Positions 20,608 to 30,118 are shown, numbered from the stretch's first letter. The stretch: 37,001 bases of DNA from a virus (IMGVR_UViG_3300037517_001415:1-37001), one strand, 5' to 3'. Program-made: numbers and translations. The notes: generated by a model from the letters alone, not told the origin.

Positions 20608-22418
20608 TATTCGGGCTCCGCGTCGATTCGTAGTGTAATATCGCACATGCCTTCATATATTTTATGAGTGTGCTTTGTCAGGACTGCAAGGGCTGTAGGC
20701 TCGCCGTAAATTGACTCTAAGAGCGTGTTATAGTCTGCAAGATCGATAGTGCATCGTTTGGCTACGTCGTTTGTCTTAGCGGTTGTAAAGTTGGTAGTTA
20801 AACTAGCCTCTGCTTGCTTTGGCCGTCCGAGAAAGTTTACAAGCGCCTCGGATATAGTGCGTCCGATTCCTGACTGCTGTTGTTCGAGTATCATTTGATA
20901 CTCTGGTAGTTGGTCGTAAGGTGAAGAAGGCACTGCAAGTGCGAAGTCTTCGCCTCCAAAGAAAACCGAGCATAGAGTATTGACTTTCTTTGAATCAAAA
21001 ATGCCTGTTTCAGGTGATTCATATGATAGTAAATATCCTGCGTTTATGGTATTTCTATACCATCGATTTAAGCCGTCCTCATTGTAGCTATTACGGTAGG
21101 TAATAATCGGCAAATTGTGAAACATGATATTCAAATCTTTGCTATTATCGCCGCTTGTACCTTGCTTGCCAAATCCGTACTCGGTCGTATCTTGTTCACC
21201 GCTGATTGTCGATATATCTACATTAACTTGATTGAGTCCTTCGGATAGCATTTTAATTTTTACCGAGCTATATGTATTATCTTGATCAAAAGTCACAAAC
21301 GGCGTAAAAGGATAGGGATTATCAGCTACCATTGTGACCGTATAAGCGTCGGGCGTTCCGCTTGTAAAAGTATAAGAAGCTCGGAGCGTTTCGAGTGAGC
21401 TTTCTACGATGTTTTTATAGACTTCAAAGAAGTTGGTATATTTTCCGAACATTTTAGGGTCGATATGAGCACCACCGACAAGAGTCAAAGTGCCTTCTAC
21501 ATTCGACCATATCTCCGAGATATATTGCATATAGGGAGCTATACCAGTTTGCGACTGATTCTTGTAAAATATCAAAGTCTTAGTAAAGAAGTCAGCTGCT
21601 ACGAATGATGAAGTTAGTTTTTGCGTAATAGCTCGCATATATGCAGAGTACATCGTGCCTATTTTACTTGTAAGGCGCGTAAACAATTGCATATGATAGT
21701 AGCTATTTCCATCAAGTATATCTACTGCATAAAAGGGGTCTAATGATTCAATTGTATTTACATATCCTTGGCCTATTTCTATGCCTCTTAATGCAGTGCC
21801 TTCACCAGTAGAGAAGCTAGCATTCCATGCGACTGTATCGGTCGTAGGTTTTAGCGCTTTTACCCATACATCCTGATTTATGATTTCTCCAATGCATCGG
21901 AATATATCGAATATCTCAATAGTGTAAGTTATCACATTATCAAGCGATGTAATTTCGAGTTCATTCTCTGCAGAATACTTTTGGCATCCAATAAAAGCGG
22001 TCTTGAATCCAGAGCCGTCGTTATACTGCAGAACAAAAGTATTGAATGCATCAAATCGTCTTTGCGCTATATCAGGAATATCCGATGCTAAATACTCCGA
22101 GCCGTCCGCGTTCAAGGGCACGCGTTTTGCGGTCGTGCCTCTAAGTAGGTCGGCTCTTAGGTCATTGAGCGCTGTAGTGCCCTGCAAAGCGGCTATATTG
22201 ACATTTATCTTAAGTACTTGGCTAACAAGCCCCGCGGGGATGCTTCCAAGCTCGGTATCGAGACTCATATCCCTAAGCAGAAACTCACTAGGGAGCGTCA
22301 CATTCGAACTCAAGGCGGGGGTAATGTAATCTACACTACTCGGTATGATATACATACGCCATTGAATGCTATCCTCTGAAGTCCAAGTAGTTACAAATCT
22401 TTGGTTTGATAATGCCAT
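20607..22418 (-). CDS. Large tail-tip/baseplate hub candidate
   Basis: A 603-residue protein following the tape measure and a 153-residue tail protein, the place of the tail-associated hub (Tal) protein in siphoviruses. It is rich in beta strands and aromatic residues (YNDGSGFKTAFIGCQKYSAE, VITYTIEIFDIFRCIGEI), with no peptidase motif that I can see. The stop and the next start share one base. The length and position fit a tail-tip structural protein, but I do not recognise the family. Confidence 0.65.
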   Translation of the reverse strand: MALSNQRFVTTWTSEDSIQWRMYIIPSSVDYITPALSSNVTLPSEFLLRDMSLDTELGSIPAGLVSQVLKINVNIAALQGTTALNDLRADLLRGTTAKRVPLNADGSEYLASDIPDIAQRRFDAFNTFVLQYNDGSGFKTAFIGCQKYSAENELEITSLDNVITYTIEIFDIFRCIGEIINQDVWVKALKPTTDTVAWNASFSTGEGTALRGIEIGQGYVNTIESLDPFYAVDILDGNSYYHMQLFTRLTSKIGTMYSAYMRAITQKLTSSFVAADFFTKTLIFYKNQSQTGIAPYMQYISEIWSNVEGTLTLVGGAHIDPKMFGKYTNFFEVYKNIVESSLETLRASYTFTSGTPDAYTVTMVADNPYPFTPFVTFDQDNTYSSVKIKMLSEGLNQVNVDISTISGEQDTTEYGFGKQGTSGDNSKDLNIMFHNLPIITYRNSYNEDGLNRWYRNTINAGYLLSYESPETGIFDSKKVNTLCSVFFGGEDFALAVPSSPYDQLPEYQMILEQQQSGIGRTISEALVNFLGRPKQAEASLTTNFTTAKTNDVAKRCTIDLADYNTLLESIYGEPTALAVLTKHTHKIYEGMCDITLRIDAEPE

Positions 22419-22879
22419 TAGATCAAGTCCCTACGATAGCAGGTTATAGTAAATTTCTCAAGTCCTGAAGCCCACTGTTTCTCATTACTGAAGTCGCATC
22501 GTGCAAAGACAAAGGGAATAAGCGCTTTAGAGTACGTGAAAGAGCTTGTGGACTGATACCTTGTCGGCATTTGCTTTGGCGCGGTCGGTTCTACTATGCG
22601 AGTGTATTTCTTTTGCAGAATCTCTTGCAATAGGTAATACACATTATCACTATTCACCGTGCCATAGTCCCAGGTACTTACCGGGATGCAATCTACTTCA
22701 AGTGCTATCCTGATTCGGCGCTGTCCTATTTCTGTTCCTGACATGCTGACTTCATTCGAGGACTCTACTGTAAAGGTCGGCAATATCCCGAAAACAGGTA
22801 ACTCAACCCCGAGTGTATTTATCGATGCAAAGGTCGGATCGTTTGACCCTTCGAATTTGACCCAATATCTCCAAGACAT
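22418..22879 (-). CDS. Tail-tip protein, distal-tail (Dit) candidate
   Basis: A 153-residue protein directly downstream of the tape measure gene, where siphoviruses carry the distal tail protein. It starts MSWRYWVKFEGSND and contains several strands and a C-terminal EKFTITCYRRDLI. Its stop shares one base with the next ATG. The family is not recognised. Dit is suggested by gene order and size only. Confidence 0.58.
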   Translation of the reverse strand: MSWRYWVKFEGSNDPTFASINTLGVELPVFGILPTFTVESSNEVSMSGTEIGQRRIRIALEVDCIPVSTWDYGTVNSDNVYYLLQEILQKKYTRIVEPTAPKQMPTRYQSTSSFTYSKALIPFVFARCDFSNEKQWASGLEKFTITCYRRDLI

Positions 22880-22882
22880 ATA

Positions 22883-25800
22883 TTATCCTCTCCTTGCATT
22901 ACGGCGGCGGTCTCTTTCGATCACGGCCTTTATTGAGTTATTATCGGCTACAAGCGCGCCGCTTATTTCTACATGAGTATTTCGGTTGATTTGCTTGCCT
23001 AGCCCGCGTGTTTCTTCGCGAAGTTTCCTAACCTCTGCAATAAGGTTGCCATCCTCTTGCACTGAATATCGAACTTGCGGAGCTTGCGCTGTAAAGTAGT
23101 CGCGTATACTCATACCAGGGTTGTTATTCATCCATTCGAGTTCTTGTCGGTTTGCTTTCGTGCCCGCGGCTGTAATAACTGACTCGCCTTTCGATAGCCA
23201 TGCGGGTATAGAATCGCTTCTTTCAGTGCCCGGGCCTTCGAGTCCTACGACACCGTCTTTGAAGCCTAGAGCGCCTCTGGCGTTTGCTAAAAGCAGTTGA
23301 AGCCCTGCAGTTAGGGTAGCTGCAATAAGCGGCCCTGCAATCGGTCCGAGTGTGGTGATCGAGCTTCCCAAAATACCTACGACAAAAGACGGTATCATTT
23401 TAGAGACGGCATCGAACGCCGCGCCCGCGGCTGCATTTCCGAAGTCTGCAAGAGTAGCCTTTCCTGAAGCGGCGAGCGTTCCAAATTGTTCTAAGGTTTG
23501 ACCGACAAATTGATTAAATACTTTCTGATTGCCTTGCATGCCTTCGGCGTTTTTCTTAAATATCTCGGATTGAGATTTGAATACGCTCGCGGCCGCTTGA
23601 TCCCCTGCAGTTTTGAGTCTTTGCAAGAAAGTGACTTCGGTTTGCTCTTCAACTTGTTTTCTTTGCGCGTCAATATCTGCAATTTTGGCAGCATAGTCTT
23701 CGAAGCTAATTTCTCGCTTTGCTAGGCTCTTTGTAAGATCATCTTCTTCAGCATTAAGAGCGCCAAGGCGTTCCTCTCTTATGGCATCATTAGCCTCTTT
23801 TTCCTTTCTGATTTTCTCCGAGTTGAAGGCATCAAGAATGCTAGTTTGCAAGGCGGTCTGTATTTGGAATTGCAATGTGGACTCGAGAGCCGCTTTTTCA
23901 ATGGCCGCCTTGCTATCCGTACCGAAACGCTCCAAGCGAGAACTCAGCAAATTGATATTCTGGATATTGGTTTGGATTGACTCTCCGAATTTATCCGCCG
24001 CCTCTTGATTTCCCGCCGCCAAAGCCTCTGCTTGTTTGAGTGCAATCTCGTCATTTTGAAGCTTTATGAAGTCGATATATTGCTGAACCGTTGCAATAGT
24101 ACCATCAAGCGCCTCTTGACTCGTAGCGAGGGTTTTAGGCACTAAAGACTCGGATGTTTTATTGATCTCTTTTGCAAGGTCTGTATATTCTTTTAGAAAC
24201 TCTTTGAAGTCTTCAGGTTTTGGCTTTATTCCAGTTTCGATTTTCAGCTCGGGGTCTTTTGCTATCTTTGCAGTCTCTTCTTTTATTGCAGCCTTTGTTT
24301 CAGCGGTTGCTTTTGGCTTAATTACCGCGGCGCTTGTGCCTTGCTCTTGGAATGTTTTAAACTCTTTGCCTGCTTCTTTTACTTGATCGCCTGTTTTCTT
24401 AAGCTCGGCTCTTGCTTTTGTAAGATTCGAGCTAAAAGCACTTACCCATGTTTGAGATTCAAAGACGCTTGATAGCTTTTGAACGGCTCCATCAAAGTCA
24501 AGATTCAAAGCGGCTGTAAAAGCCTCGCCAATGATACCGAAAACAGTCTGAAAAGTACCTCCGATTGCTTTGAGATACGCTTGAGATTCTGCAATAATGC
24601 CCGGCAAGCCCGCAAAGAAATTGTAAACATTATCAAACGCACTACCTAGAGCGTTGATTGCAGTTTGCACGCCTGGTATTCCGCTGATAAAATTACCAAT
24701 TGCCTTGCCAATGCCTACAAAAGTCTCAATAACTGAAGTAATTACGGAGATAACACCCTTGAATGCAAAGACTACCACATCAATAAGTATTTTTGCAAGC
24801 CCTTGAAGTACATCAAACACCGCGCTTATCGCACCACTCATAAAATTCATAGCTTCTTGTAGCATTTTTACCACATCTATACCCTCTCCCATAGCTCCAT
24901 CAAGACCAAGAGCTGATTTGATTGCATCTATGAGAGGTTGCACGGCAAGAATTACTTGATCAAATGCGTATACTGCAGTTTCATAGAATAGATTAAGCGT
25001 CTCAATAACTGTAGTCAATATATTGCTAATAGCTCCCATTAACAAAGCGCCTAATCCTGCTAAAATAGGCTGAACTACAGACCACATACGAGAAAAATAA
25101 CCTCCGATATTTTCTATTAGCTCATTTACACTTGGCCCTATCGATTCTGCTAACATACCGAAAGACATTTGCATCCCTTGATAAAAAGAGATTGCAAAAT
25201 TATCTACATTCGATTTGATTCGATTCAAGCTCTCATCAAAGGTAGCCATATTGATAGCAGCTTGGTCATATGCTGTATTAGTCCCTGTTAGCTTCTTGGT
25301 AAGGTCATCCATACCACCGCCCGCGCCTTTAATCAAGATCGTAGCGGCCGCCGCGTCAGTTCCAAAGAGCTTAGTCTTCAATGCAGCATCACCACTGATC
25401 TTTTCAAGCTCGCGAAGACGCTCTGAAAAGCTAATTGTCGTATCTCCGAGCTTGTTTATATCCACGCCTGCAGATTTAAGCTCTTGAGCCGTATCTTTTG
25501 GCAAGAATCTACCCTCGCCGAGCTTATTCAAAACATTTCGCAAAGAAGTCCCCGCTTCAGCTCCGACTTTACCGCCAGCTGCAAGTATTTGAATAGCAGA
25601 GTTAGTTTCTTCGAATGATACTTTTGCACCGGAAGCGGCCACACCCGCCACATTAATAGCAGCCGCCACATCAGGAACCTCTGAAGCTCCCTCTTTTGCA
25701 CCCGCTGCGAGAACATTCATAGCCACGGCCATAGCATCAGCTGCTTTTACGGGGTCATCAAGCGATACACCAAATTGCAATAGAGCACCCGTCAAAGCTT

Positions 25801-26479
25801 CGGTAGCTTTACCCGGGTCATCGCCTGTAGCTTTCGACAAAGTATTTACACTTTCGGCCATTGAATTCAAGGCTTCAGGGCTTTTCGCAATATCAGGACC
25901 GAGCTTTGAGAGGATAGTTTTGAAAGCATCGATATTCGCACTCGCTTCAGTTCCAAACTTAGCGGCCATAGCTTGCGCTTTTTGGCCTAAGTCATCAAGA
26001 CCCGCGCCTGAAACACCAGTAATAGAGCTTAATGATGCTAGTTGAGTCTCAAATTCTTTGCCCTTCTCGATTGCATAGGCTATTCCACCACCAATTGCAC
26101 CGATACCCGCTACTATACCACCACCTGCAAGAACACCACTTAATGAACCGAGACCAGGCACTAGGGAAGTCACACCACCAGAGAGGGATTGGAATGCATT
26201 ACCGAGGCCGCCTGTTTGCCCTCCGAGTCCTGCAAAGGCATCACCAAGCCCGCCAAGTTTTCCCTTTGCACTTTCAACACCGCCGCCGAGATTCTTATCA
26301 ATTGCATCGCCTGTTTGCTTTGCCTCTTGCTCGATCTTGTTAAGATCAGCAATGATAGGGCCTTCTTGTATATCGACTTTGGTAGTGCTTAGTTTATTAA
26401 GCTCGCTAGTTGCCTTTGTAATGCCATTGAATAACTCAGTAGCATCCAGTCCAAGTTTGATTTTGATATCATCGGCCAT
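22883..26479 (-). CDS. Tail tape measure protein
   Basis: A 1198-residue protein, the longest in the window. It has an N-terminal Ala/Gly-rich coiled coil (KGKLGGLGDAFAGL...), a TP901-type central region with many A-x-x-A and G repeats, hydrophobic helices around residues 460-640 (FDVLQGLAKILIDVVVFAF and similar), a long Lys/Glu coiled coil at 700-950, and a membrane-like Gly/Ala stretch near 1060 (IAGPLIAATLTAGLQLLLA). The family sets tail length and is ejected into the cell. At about 0.15 nm per residue this implies a tail near 180 nm. The tail chaperone genes precede it. Confidence 0.93.
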   Translation of the reverse strand: MADDIKIKLGLDATELFNGITKATSELNKLSTTKVDIQEGPIIADLNKIEQEAKQTGDAIDKNLGGGVESAKGKLGGLGDAFAGLGGQTGGLGNAFQSLSGGVTSLVPGLGSLSGVLAGGGIVAGIGAIGGGIAYAIEKGKEFETQLASLSSITGVSGAGLDDLGQKAQAMAAKFGTEASANIDAFKTILSKLGPDIAKSPEALNSMAESVNTLSKATGDDPGKATEALTGALLQFGVSLDDPVKAADAMAVAMNVLAAGAKEGASEVPDVAAAINVAGVAASGAKVSFEETNSAIQILAAGGKVGAEAGTSLRNVLNKLGEGRFLPKDTAQELKSAGVDINKLGDTTISFSERLRELEKISGDAALKTKLFGTDAAAATILIKGAGGGMDDLTKKLTGTNTAYDQAAINMATFDESLNRIKSNVDNFAISFYQGMQMSFGMLAESIGPSVNELIENIGGYFSRMWSVVQPILAGLGALLMGAISNILTTVIETLNLFYETAVYAFDQVILAVQPLIDAIKSALGLDGAMGEGIDVVKMLQEAMNFMSGAISAVFDVLQGLAKILIDVVVFAFKGVISVITSVIETFVGIGKAIGNFISGIPGVQTAINALGSAFDNVYNFFAGLPGIIAESQAYLKAIGGTFQTVFGIIGEAFTAALNLDFDGAVQKLSSVFESQTWVSAFSSNLTKARAELKKTGDQVKEAGKEFKTFQEQGTSAAVIKPKATAETKAAIKEETAKIAKDPELKIETGIKPKPEDFKEFLKEYTDLAKEINKTSESLVPKTLATSQEALDGTIATVQQYIDFIKLQNDEIALKQAEALAAGNQEAADKFGESIQTNIQNINLLSSRLERFGTDSKAAIEKAALESTLQFQIQTALQTSILDAFNSEKIRKEKEANDAIREERLGALNAEEDDLTKSLAKREISFEDYAAKIADIDAQRKQVEEQTEVTFLQRLKTAGDQAAASVFKSQSEIFKKNAEGMQGNQKVFNQFVGQTLEQFGTLAASGKATLADFGNAAAGAAFDAVSKMIPSFVVGILGSSITTLGPIAGPLIAATLTAGLQLLLANARGALGFKDGVVGLEGPGTERSDSIPAWLSKGESVITAAGTKANRQELEWMNNNPGMSIRDYFTAQAPQVRYSVQEDGNLIAEVRKLREETRGLGKQINRNTHVEISGALVADNNSIKAVIERDRRRNARRG

Positions 26480-26765
26480 TGATTCTGCGCTCCATTTTGC
26501 GGCGTTCTTTGTGATAGGTTATGGTATAGGCATAAGTACGGATTACATCCACACGCGGAGTATCGTAATATAGTCTTAGATACGCTGCAGGATCGCCGCC
26601 TGCAACGCCTTTGAATATCCAATATGAGCCTACAATTTCGCCAAGGTAATAAGCACTCTCATCTCCGTCCGTCTCTTCATACTCGTCATCGTCTGGGTCG
26701 TTGAAAACAGTCAAGTCTTCAAGATAATACTCACATAATGCGGACTCTTCGGCATACTGTTTCAC
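26469..26765 (-). CDS. Tail assembly chaperone, T-like extension (frameshift product)
   Basis: A 98-residue frame that starts GTG at 26765 inside the end of the upstream chaperone gene and runs to the tape-measure start. It is acidic at first (NDPDDDEYEETDGDES) and ends very basic (YHKERRKMERRINGR). The overlap is 35 bases. Such a frame is usually made as a fusion with the upstream gene by programmed frameshift, as lambda gpG/gpGT. The frame needed is +1 (equivalently -2). A TTTTTTC slip site lies at its head. Separate initiation at the GTG cannot be excluded. Confidence 0.75.
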   Translation of the reverse strand: MKQYAEESALCEYYLEDLTVFNDPDDDEYEETDGDESAYYLGEIVGSYWIFKGVAGGDPAAYLRLYYDTPRVDVIRTYAYTITYHKERRKMERRINGR

Positions 26766-27228
26766 GAAAAAACTTTAGTGAGTCCAAGATTCCGTCTAAG
26801 TCTTGGTTTTGCCAAAAGTCGCTTGAAGGCTCGGACTGAATACCCGCTAAAAGCTCGGTATTTTGCACCTTGCTTTCATCAATTACGGCCTTTACAAACT
26901 CAAAGATTTTCGGAATGGTAGTTTCATCGACATTGATAAGCTCGAATAGATTTGCTCGGACTTTCAAATATGCAGTCTTAACAATTTCTTGGAACTCGAA
27001 CTCTTGCATAATGTCCTTAAAAGCGTCTTGCCCCTTTGTTAAGTCTATCTTTTTTGCAAGGCTCTCGCGGCTAAATACCTTCTCCATGATCTCGGTCTCG
27101 GCGGCTGCTTGAGCGCCTTTAGTATTTGCAAGTTCAGAGAGAAGCGGCGTAACCTTGTCATAAAGAGCGGGGGTCAATTTTGAATAGAGTGCTACTTCGT
27201 GTGCTGTTTCGTTTAGATATAATTTCAT
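26731..27228 (-). CDS. Tail assembly chaperone, G-like
   Basis: A 165-residue, mostly helical protein between the major tail protein and the tape measure gene, the place of gpG-type chaperones. GGAG precedes the ATG at 27228. It ends ...DSLKFFRETVCRRVRIM. The TTT-TTT codons for the FF pair form the likely frameshift site, after which translation could enter the T-like frame. The family assigns it to binding the tape measure during tail assembly, and it is not expected in the virion. Confidence 0.8.
   Translation of the reverse strand: MKLYLNETAHEVALYSKLTPALYDKVTPLLSELANTKGAQAAAETEIMEKVFSRESLAKKIDLTKGQDAFKDIMQEFEFQEIVKTAYLKVRANLFELINVDETTIPKIFEFVKAVIDESKVQNTELLAGIQSEPSSDFWQNQDLDGILDSLKFFRETVCRRVRIM
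26766..26772 (-). promoter_or_regulatory. Candidate programmed frameshift site TTTTTTC
   Basis: On the minus strand the zero-frame codons read AAG TTT TTT CGT. A tRNA-Phe in the P site could move +1 (UUU to UUC) or -2 (UUU to UUU) with full pairing, and both moves enter the downstream frame. A stop in that frame lies just before the slip site (26777-26775), so the switch must happen here or before the zero-frame stop at 26731. Confidence 0.65.
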
Positions 27229-27251
27229 GCTGTCTCCATAGTAAAAATAAG

Positions 27252-27272
27252 GGGGCGGGTTTTGCCCGCCCC
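27252..27272 (-). terminator. Hairpin after the major tail protein gene
   Basis: GGGGCGGG, a 5-base loop, CCCGCCCC form a perfect 8-bp GC stem, followed on the minus strand by CTTATTTTTA. Partial termination or 3'-end protection after the abundant tail-tube gene would keep chaperone and tape-measure levels low. Confidence 0.78.
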
Positions 27273-27279
27273 GTGTGAA

Positions 27280-27819
27280 TTAAGGGGCTGTAAACCAGAT
27301 CTCTTTGTAACCAATCTTTGCAGGGATTGTGACCGCAGTCGCACCGCTTACAAGAGTAGTTAAAAAGTAACTTGTCCCGATAACAAGATCAGTATCATTA
27401 TTTACCACATCGCCGCCTACTTTTGGCTTTGTGTACTTACCTGATTCTTGGTCAAACGCACCCGCGTCTTGTGCTAATTTGCAAAGCATCAATACTACCT
27501 TACGCTTGTTTAGAGTTGTATCAACACCACCATATACGATTTGCAAAAGTGTATCGCTTGTCGCTTGTGAAGAGTTGAATTTTGTCCCGTCCTCATATTC
27601 CCCTTGATCTGCAGTGACCGTTGTAATAGGTGCATAGTTTTCAAGGAATGAAGTCAATTCCGGATTGTCTTCGTTTTGATCGATTGTGAAAGTCGTGCGT
27701 GTTAATGAAGTTTTAATTTTACGCTTCATTGTATGAATTGCGGTAGCTCCTACTGTAGGATTTGTACCGAGTTCATTTGCTGTATAGAATACGCTAAGGT
27801 TAGCGCCGCCTACTACCAT
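27280..27819 (-). CDS. Major tail (tube) protein
   Basis: A 179-residue protein placed two genes before the tape measure and followed by a strong hairpin, both typical of the siphovirus tube protein. It is strand-rich (MVVGGANLSVFYTANELGTN, TLLQIVYGGVD, KRKVVLMLCKL) with a short helix and a hydrophobic C-terminus (GYKEIWFTAP). It has no signal or enzyme motif. The assignment rests on order, size and composition. Confidence 0.8.
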   Translation of the reverse strand: MVVGGANLSVFYTANELGTNPTVGATAIHTMKRKIKTSLTRTTFTIDQNEDNPELTSFLENYAPITTVTADQGEYEDGTKFNSSQATSDTLLQIVYGGVDTTLNKRKVVLMLCKLAQDAGAFDQESGKYTKPKVGGDVVNNDTDLVIGTSYFLTTLVSGATAVTIPAKIGYKEIWFTAP

Positions 27820-27823
27820 GATA

Positions 27824-28519
27824 TTACCTCTTAGATAATTGTTTTAGATATGAAAATGTGTTGACTAAATAATCCCAGTTTCTTTGTGATTTATCGCGTG
27901 TGTATTCTCTTACCATCAAGCCGCCGTTCCGTTCTGCTTTATGCATTAAGACTTCAGTGTCTTGGCTATATCCTTTGTGGTATAGCAATATGTCTGTATC
28001 AGCTACGACCGTACCATTCGGATCTACTTCGAGCGTCTCATGGCATATTCTTTGCCATTTGAGAAAAGCGCTTCGGCGGTGCAGTCGCATTGCCGGTATG
28101 TTATACCGCTTTCGTATGTGCGTATATTGCGGGTCAAGATCAGCATTGCACCCTGCAATTGACAAATAAGCTGCGACCGCTTCGCTTTCGTTAAGCTCTT
28201 GAATATAAACCCAAAACTCATCTTCAGGACTTGCAAGGCGCTCGTCTGAATCCATGTGCAAAATCCAGTCACCAGTCGCATATTCATCGAGCTTATTACG
28301 GCAATAACTGAAGTCGAAATACTCTTCGAAGTCGGGATATTCCCATGAGAGCACAATATGGTCCGAAGTACGACCGACTTCTTGAAAAACAGGCTCTTTA
28401 AGTTTCGGATTTACCGCCGTGCGAAGTGCAATGACTTCGACATTATCACTGGGCAAAGAATCCCTCCATCCTTTCAGGTCATCTCCATCCTGAAAGATTA
28501 CACATGCACTTAACTTCAT
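27824..28519 (-). CDS. Glycosyltransferase family 2-like protein within the tail module
   Basis: A 231-residue protein. SACVIFQDGDDLKGWRDSLP (4-23) and DFSYCRNKLDEYATGDWILH (69-88), then MDSDERL with DSD at 90-92, follow the GT2 fold: nucleotide-sugar strand, R-N helix, and DxD metal site. A later RLHRRSAFLKW and ILLYHKGY resemble acceptor-side motifs of the same family. It sits between tail terminator and major tail protein, an unusual place for an enzyme. AGGAG precedes its ATG. It may glycosylate a virion protein. Confidence 0.83.
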   Translation of the reverse strand: MKLSACVIFQDGDDLKGWRDSLPSDNVEVIALRTAVNPKLKEPVFQEVGRTSDHIVLSWEYPDFEEYFDFSYCRNKLDEYATGDWILHMDSDERLASPEDEFWVYIQELNESEAVAAYLSIAGCNADLDPQYTHIRKRYNIPAMRLHRRSAFLKWQRICHETLEVDPNGTVVADTDILLYHKGYSQDTEVLMHKAERNGGLMVREYTRDKSQRNWDYLVNTFSYLKQLSKR

Positions 28520-28980
28520 ACATCTCCTCTATAATATACCGTCCTAAAAGTCATGAAAGATATGCCTTTCGTTTCATCGTCATTGAATGTGACCGCTTGC
28601 GCGTCGATAAAATGCACTGGCGCAAAGTATGTCCTTTCATAATCTGACTCATAGACATCGGGCTTGTAGTTTGTGAGCTTATTCTCGATTGCCTCGCAAA
28701 GATCAGCAAGGGCTTCTCTCAAATTAGCTTTACCCGCCGTGCTATTCTTTTTTACTTGCACTCCGACAAGCAAATACATATCCAGCGTGCCTTTATTTGC
28801 AAAGGCTGAATCGTCTTCAAGTCCTATTACCTCGCGAGCATCTGCACCTGACAAAACACCGACAAAAGGGAACTGGTAAGTATTCCATTTATCTAGCATT
28901 ACTTGGTCATAGACTTTGACTCCACTCATTGTGCGAAGTCTATCTGTTATGGATTTGATCGCCGCTGACTCTCTTGCCAT
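28516..28980 (-). CDS. Tail terminator / completion protein
   Basis: A 154-residue protein. MARESAAIKSITDRLRTMSG followed by the strand-rich middle (FPFVGVLSGADA, TLDMYLLVGVQV) and a helix (LREALADLCEAIENKL) matches the general shape of gpU/gp17-type tail terminators. Its position after the gp10-like gene supports this. It overlaps the gene upstream by 34 bases and the glycosyltransferase gene by four. Confidence 0.72.
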   Translation of the reverse strand: MARESAAIKSITDRLRTMSGVKVYDQVMLDKWNTYQFPFVGVLSGADAREVIGLEDDSAFANKGTLDMYLLVGVQVKKNSTAGKANLREALADLCEAIENKLTNYKPDVYESDYERTYFAPVHFIDAQAVTFNDDETKGISFMTFRTVYYRGDV

Positions 28981-29489
28981 TGTTGTATTCCGTTTATGAC
29001 TTGTTGTTTTATATCGCTTGCGAACTTGGTATCATTTCGAAGTCTATCGACTGCAGGATTAAAGTAAGGTCGGGCTGGTATGTTTACGCCGCCTTTCTTT
29101 TTTACGCTTAATGCGATATTCTTAAAATACGGCTGTTTAGTCTCTGCAAATTTAGCCCAAAAGTACTTGTGCATATTGCCTTTGCTTGCAATGAAGCCGC
29201 CAAACTCTTGCACTCTTGCATATGGCAAGTCTGACCCGTATTCTACCTCGAAGTTATCGCCTTCTTGCGAGACTCTGAAAACATTTCCGGGCTGACCTTT
29301 GGAGAAACTACGAAACAAATTACCTGAGTTAATCGCGAGCTTAGAACTTGTCGAAGGTGCTATTCTATCGGCCGCGCCTCTGAATTCCATATTAGCTCCG
29401 ATATACGCTTGCATCACAAAAGGCATGCGCTCCAAGCTCTTCAGAATAACAGGCCGTAGAATGCCCTTTAAAGCTTCGCTATTGATCAT
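28947..29489 (-). CDS. HK97 gp10-like head-tail joining protein
   Basis: A 180-residue protein. YARVQEFGGFI and, 40 residues later, IPARPYFNPAVDRLRND are the hallmark pair of the HK97 gp10/phage morphogenesis family: a conserved EFGG, then A-R-P-Y/F-x-x-P-A. The N-terminal half is basic and amphipathic. It follows the head-tail connector by two bases. Members act in head closure or tail attachment. Confidence 0.85.
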   Translation of the reverse strand: MINSEALKGILRPVILKSLERMPFVMQAYIGANMEFRGAADRIAPSTSSKLAINSGNLFRSFSKGQPGNVFRVSQEGDNFEVEYGSDLPYARVQEFGGFIASKGNMHKYFWAKFAETKQPYFKNIALSVKKKGGVNIPARPYFNPAVDRLRNDTKFASDIKQQVINGIQQWQESQRRSNP

Positions 29490-29491
29490 AA

Positions 29492-30118
29492 TTACACCGT
29501 TGGTATAACGAACTGAGCAAAGTACTTATGCCATCCTATATCGGTTTTAAGTGATTGGCTGACTGTTTGACCCGCGCCACCTGTTGCGACGGAGTTAAGC
29601 CCGAACCAATTACCGCCTTGAGGGCTTTGCTTATATGCAAGAGTGACCATTTCGGCTATGCCTTGCAAGATTGTATAAGGCATTGACGCATCACTGAAGC
29701 CAGTTGTTAGCGTCGCCTTAAATTGTCCATTTGTCTTATCACGAAAGACAATGTAATTAGCATACGGCTCGGCGTTCCATGCATAGTTACCCGCGTCGAA
29801 GTTCGCATAAGTTGCAAACTCATTCTCGCGCCACTGCAAAGCCGTAAGAGCCGTGTTAGCATTGTAGGGGATATATTTCCATGAGTGATTCGCTTCGAGG
29901 CCGCGTTGAGCTTTTGAGGCGTAAAATTGGTAATATATCGTCCCACTACGGAGAGGCTGACCGCAATAGCCTTCAGCCTCTACATAGCAAGTTGTTATCA
30001 GGTCATCAAACCAAGTATACAGCGCCGTATCCTCGGAGGTCGGATCGCCATTAACTTCCAAATTAAGAAAGGTCATGAGAGCATTAAACGCCCTCGGATT
30101 TGCGCTTGTATATGGCAT
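29492..30118 (-). CDS. Head-tail connector (gp6-like)
   Basis: A 208-residue protein. FNALMTFLNLEVNGDPTSED, ALYTWFDDLITTCYVEAEGY, CGQPL is the typical start of gp6-like connectors: helices binding the portal and ending in a CGxPL-type turn. Strands and loops follow. The terminal helix includes LQGIAEMVTLAYKQSP. It lies after the capsid gene and a 52-residue gene, as expected for the adaptor ring under the portal. Confidence 0.82.
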   Translation of the reverse strand: MPYTSANPRAFNALMTFLNLEVNGDPTSEDTALYTWFDDLITTCYVEAEGYCGQPLRSGTIYYQFYASKAQRGLEANHSWKYIPYNANTALTALQWRENEFATYANFDAGNYAWNAEPYANYIVFRDKTNGQFKATLTTGFSDASMPYTILQGIAEMVTLAYKQSPQGGNWFGLNSVATGGAGQTVSQSLKTDIGWHKYFAQFVIPTV

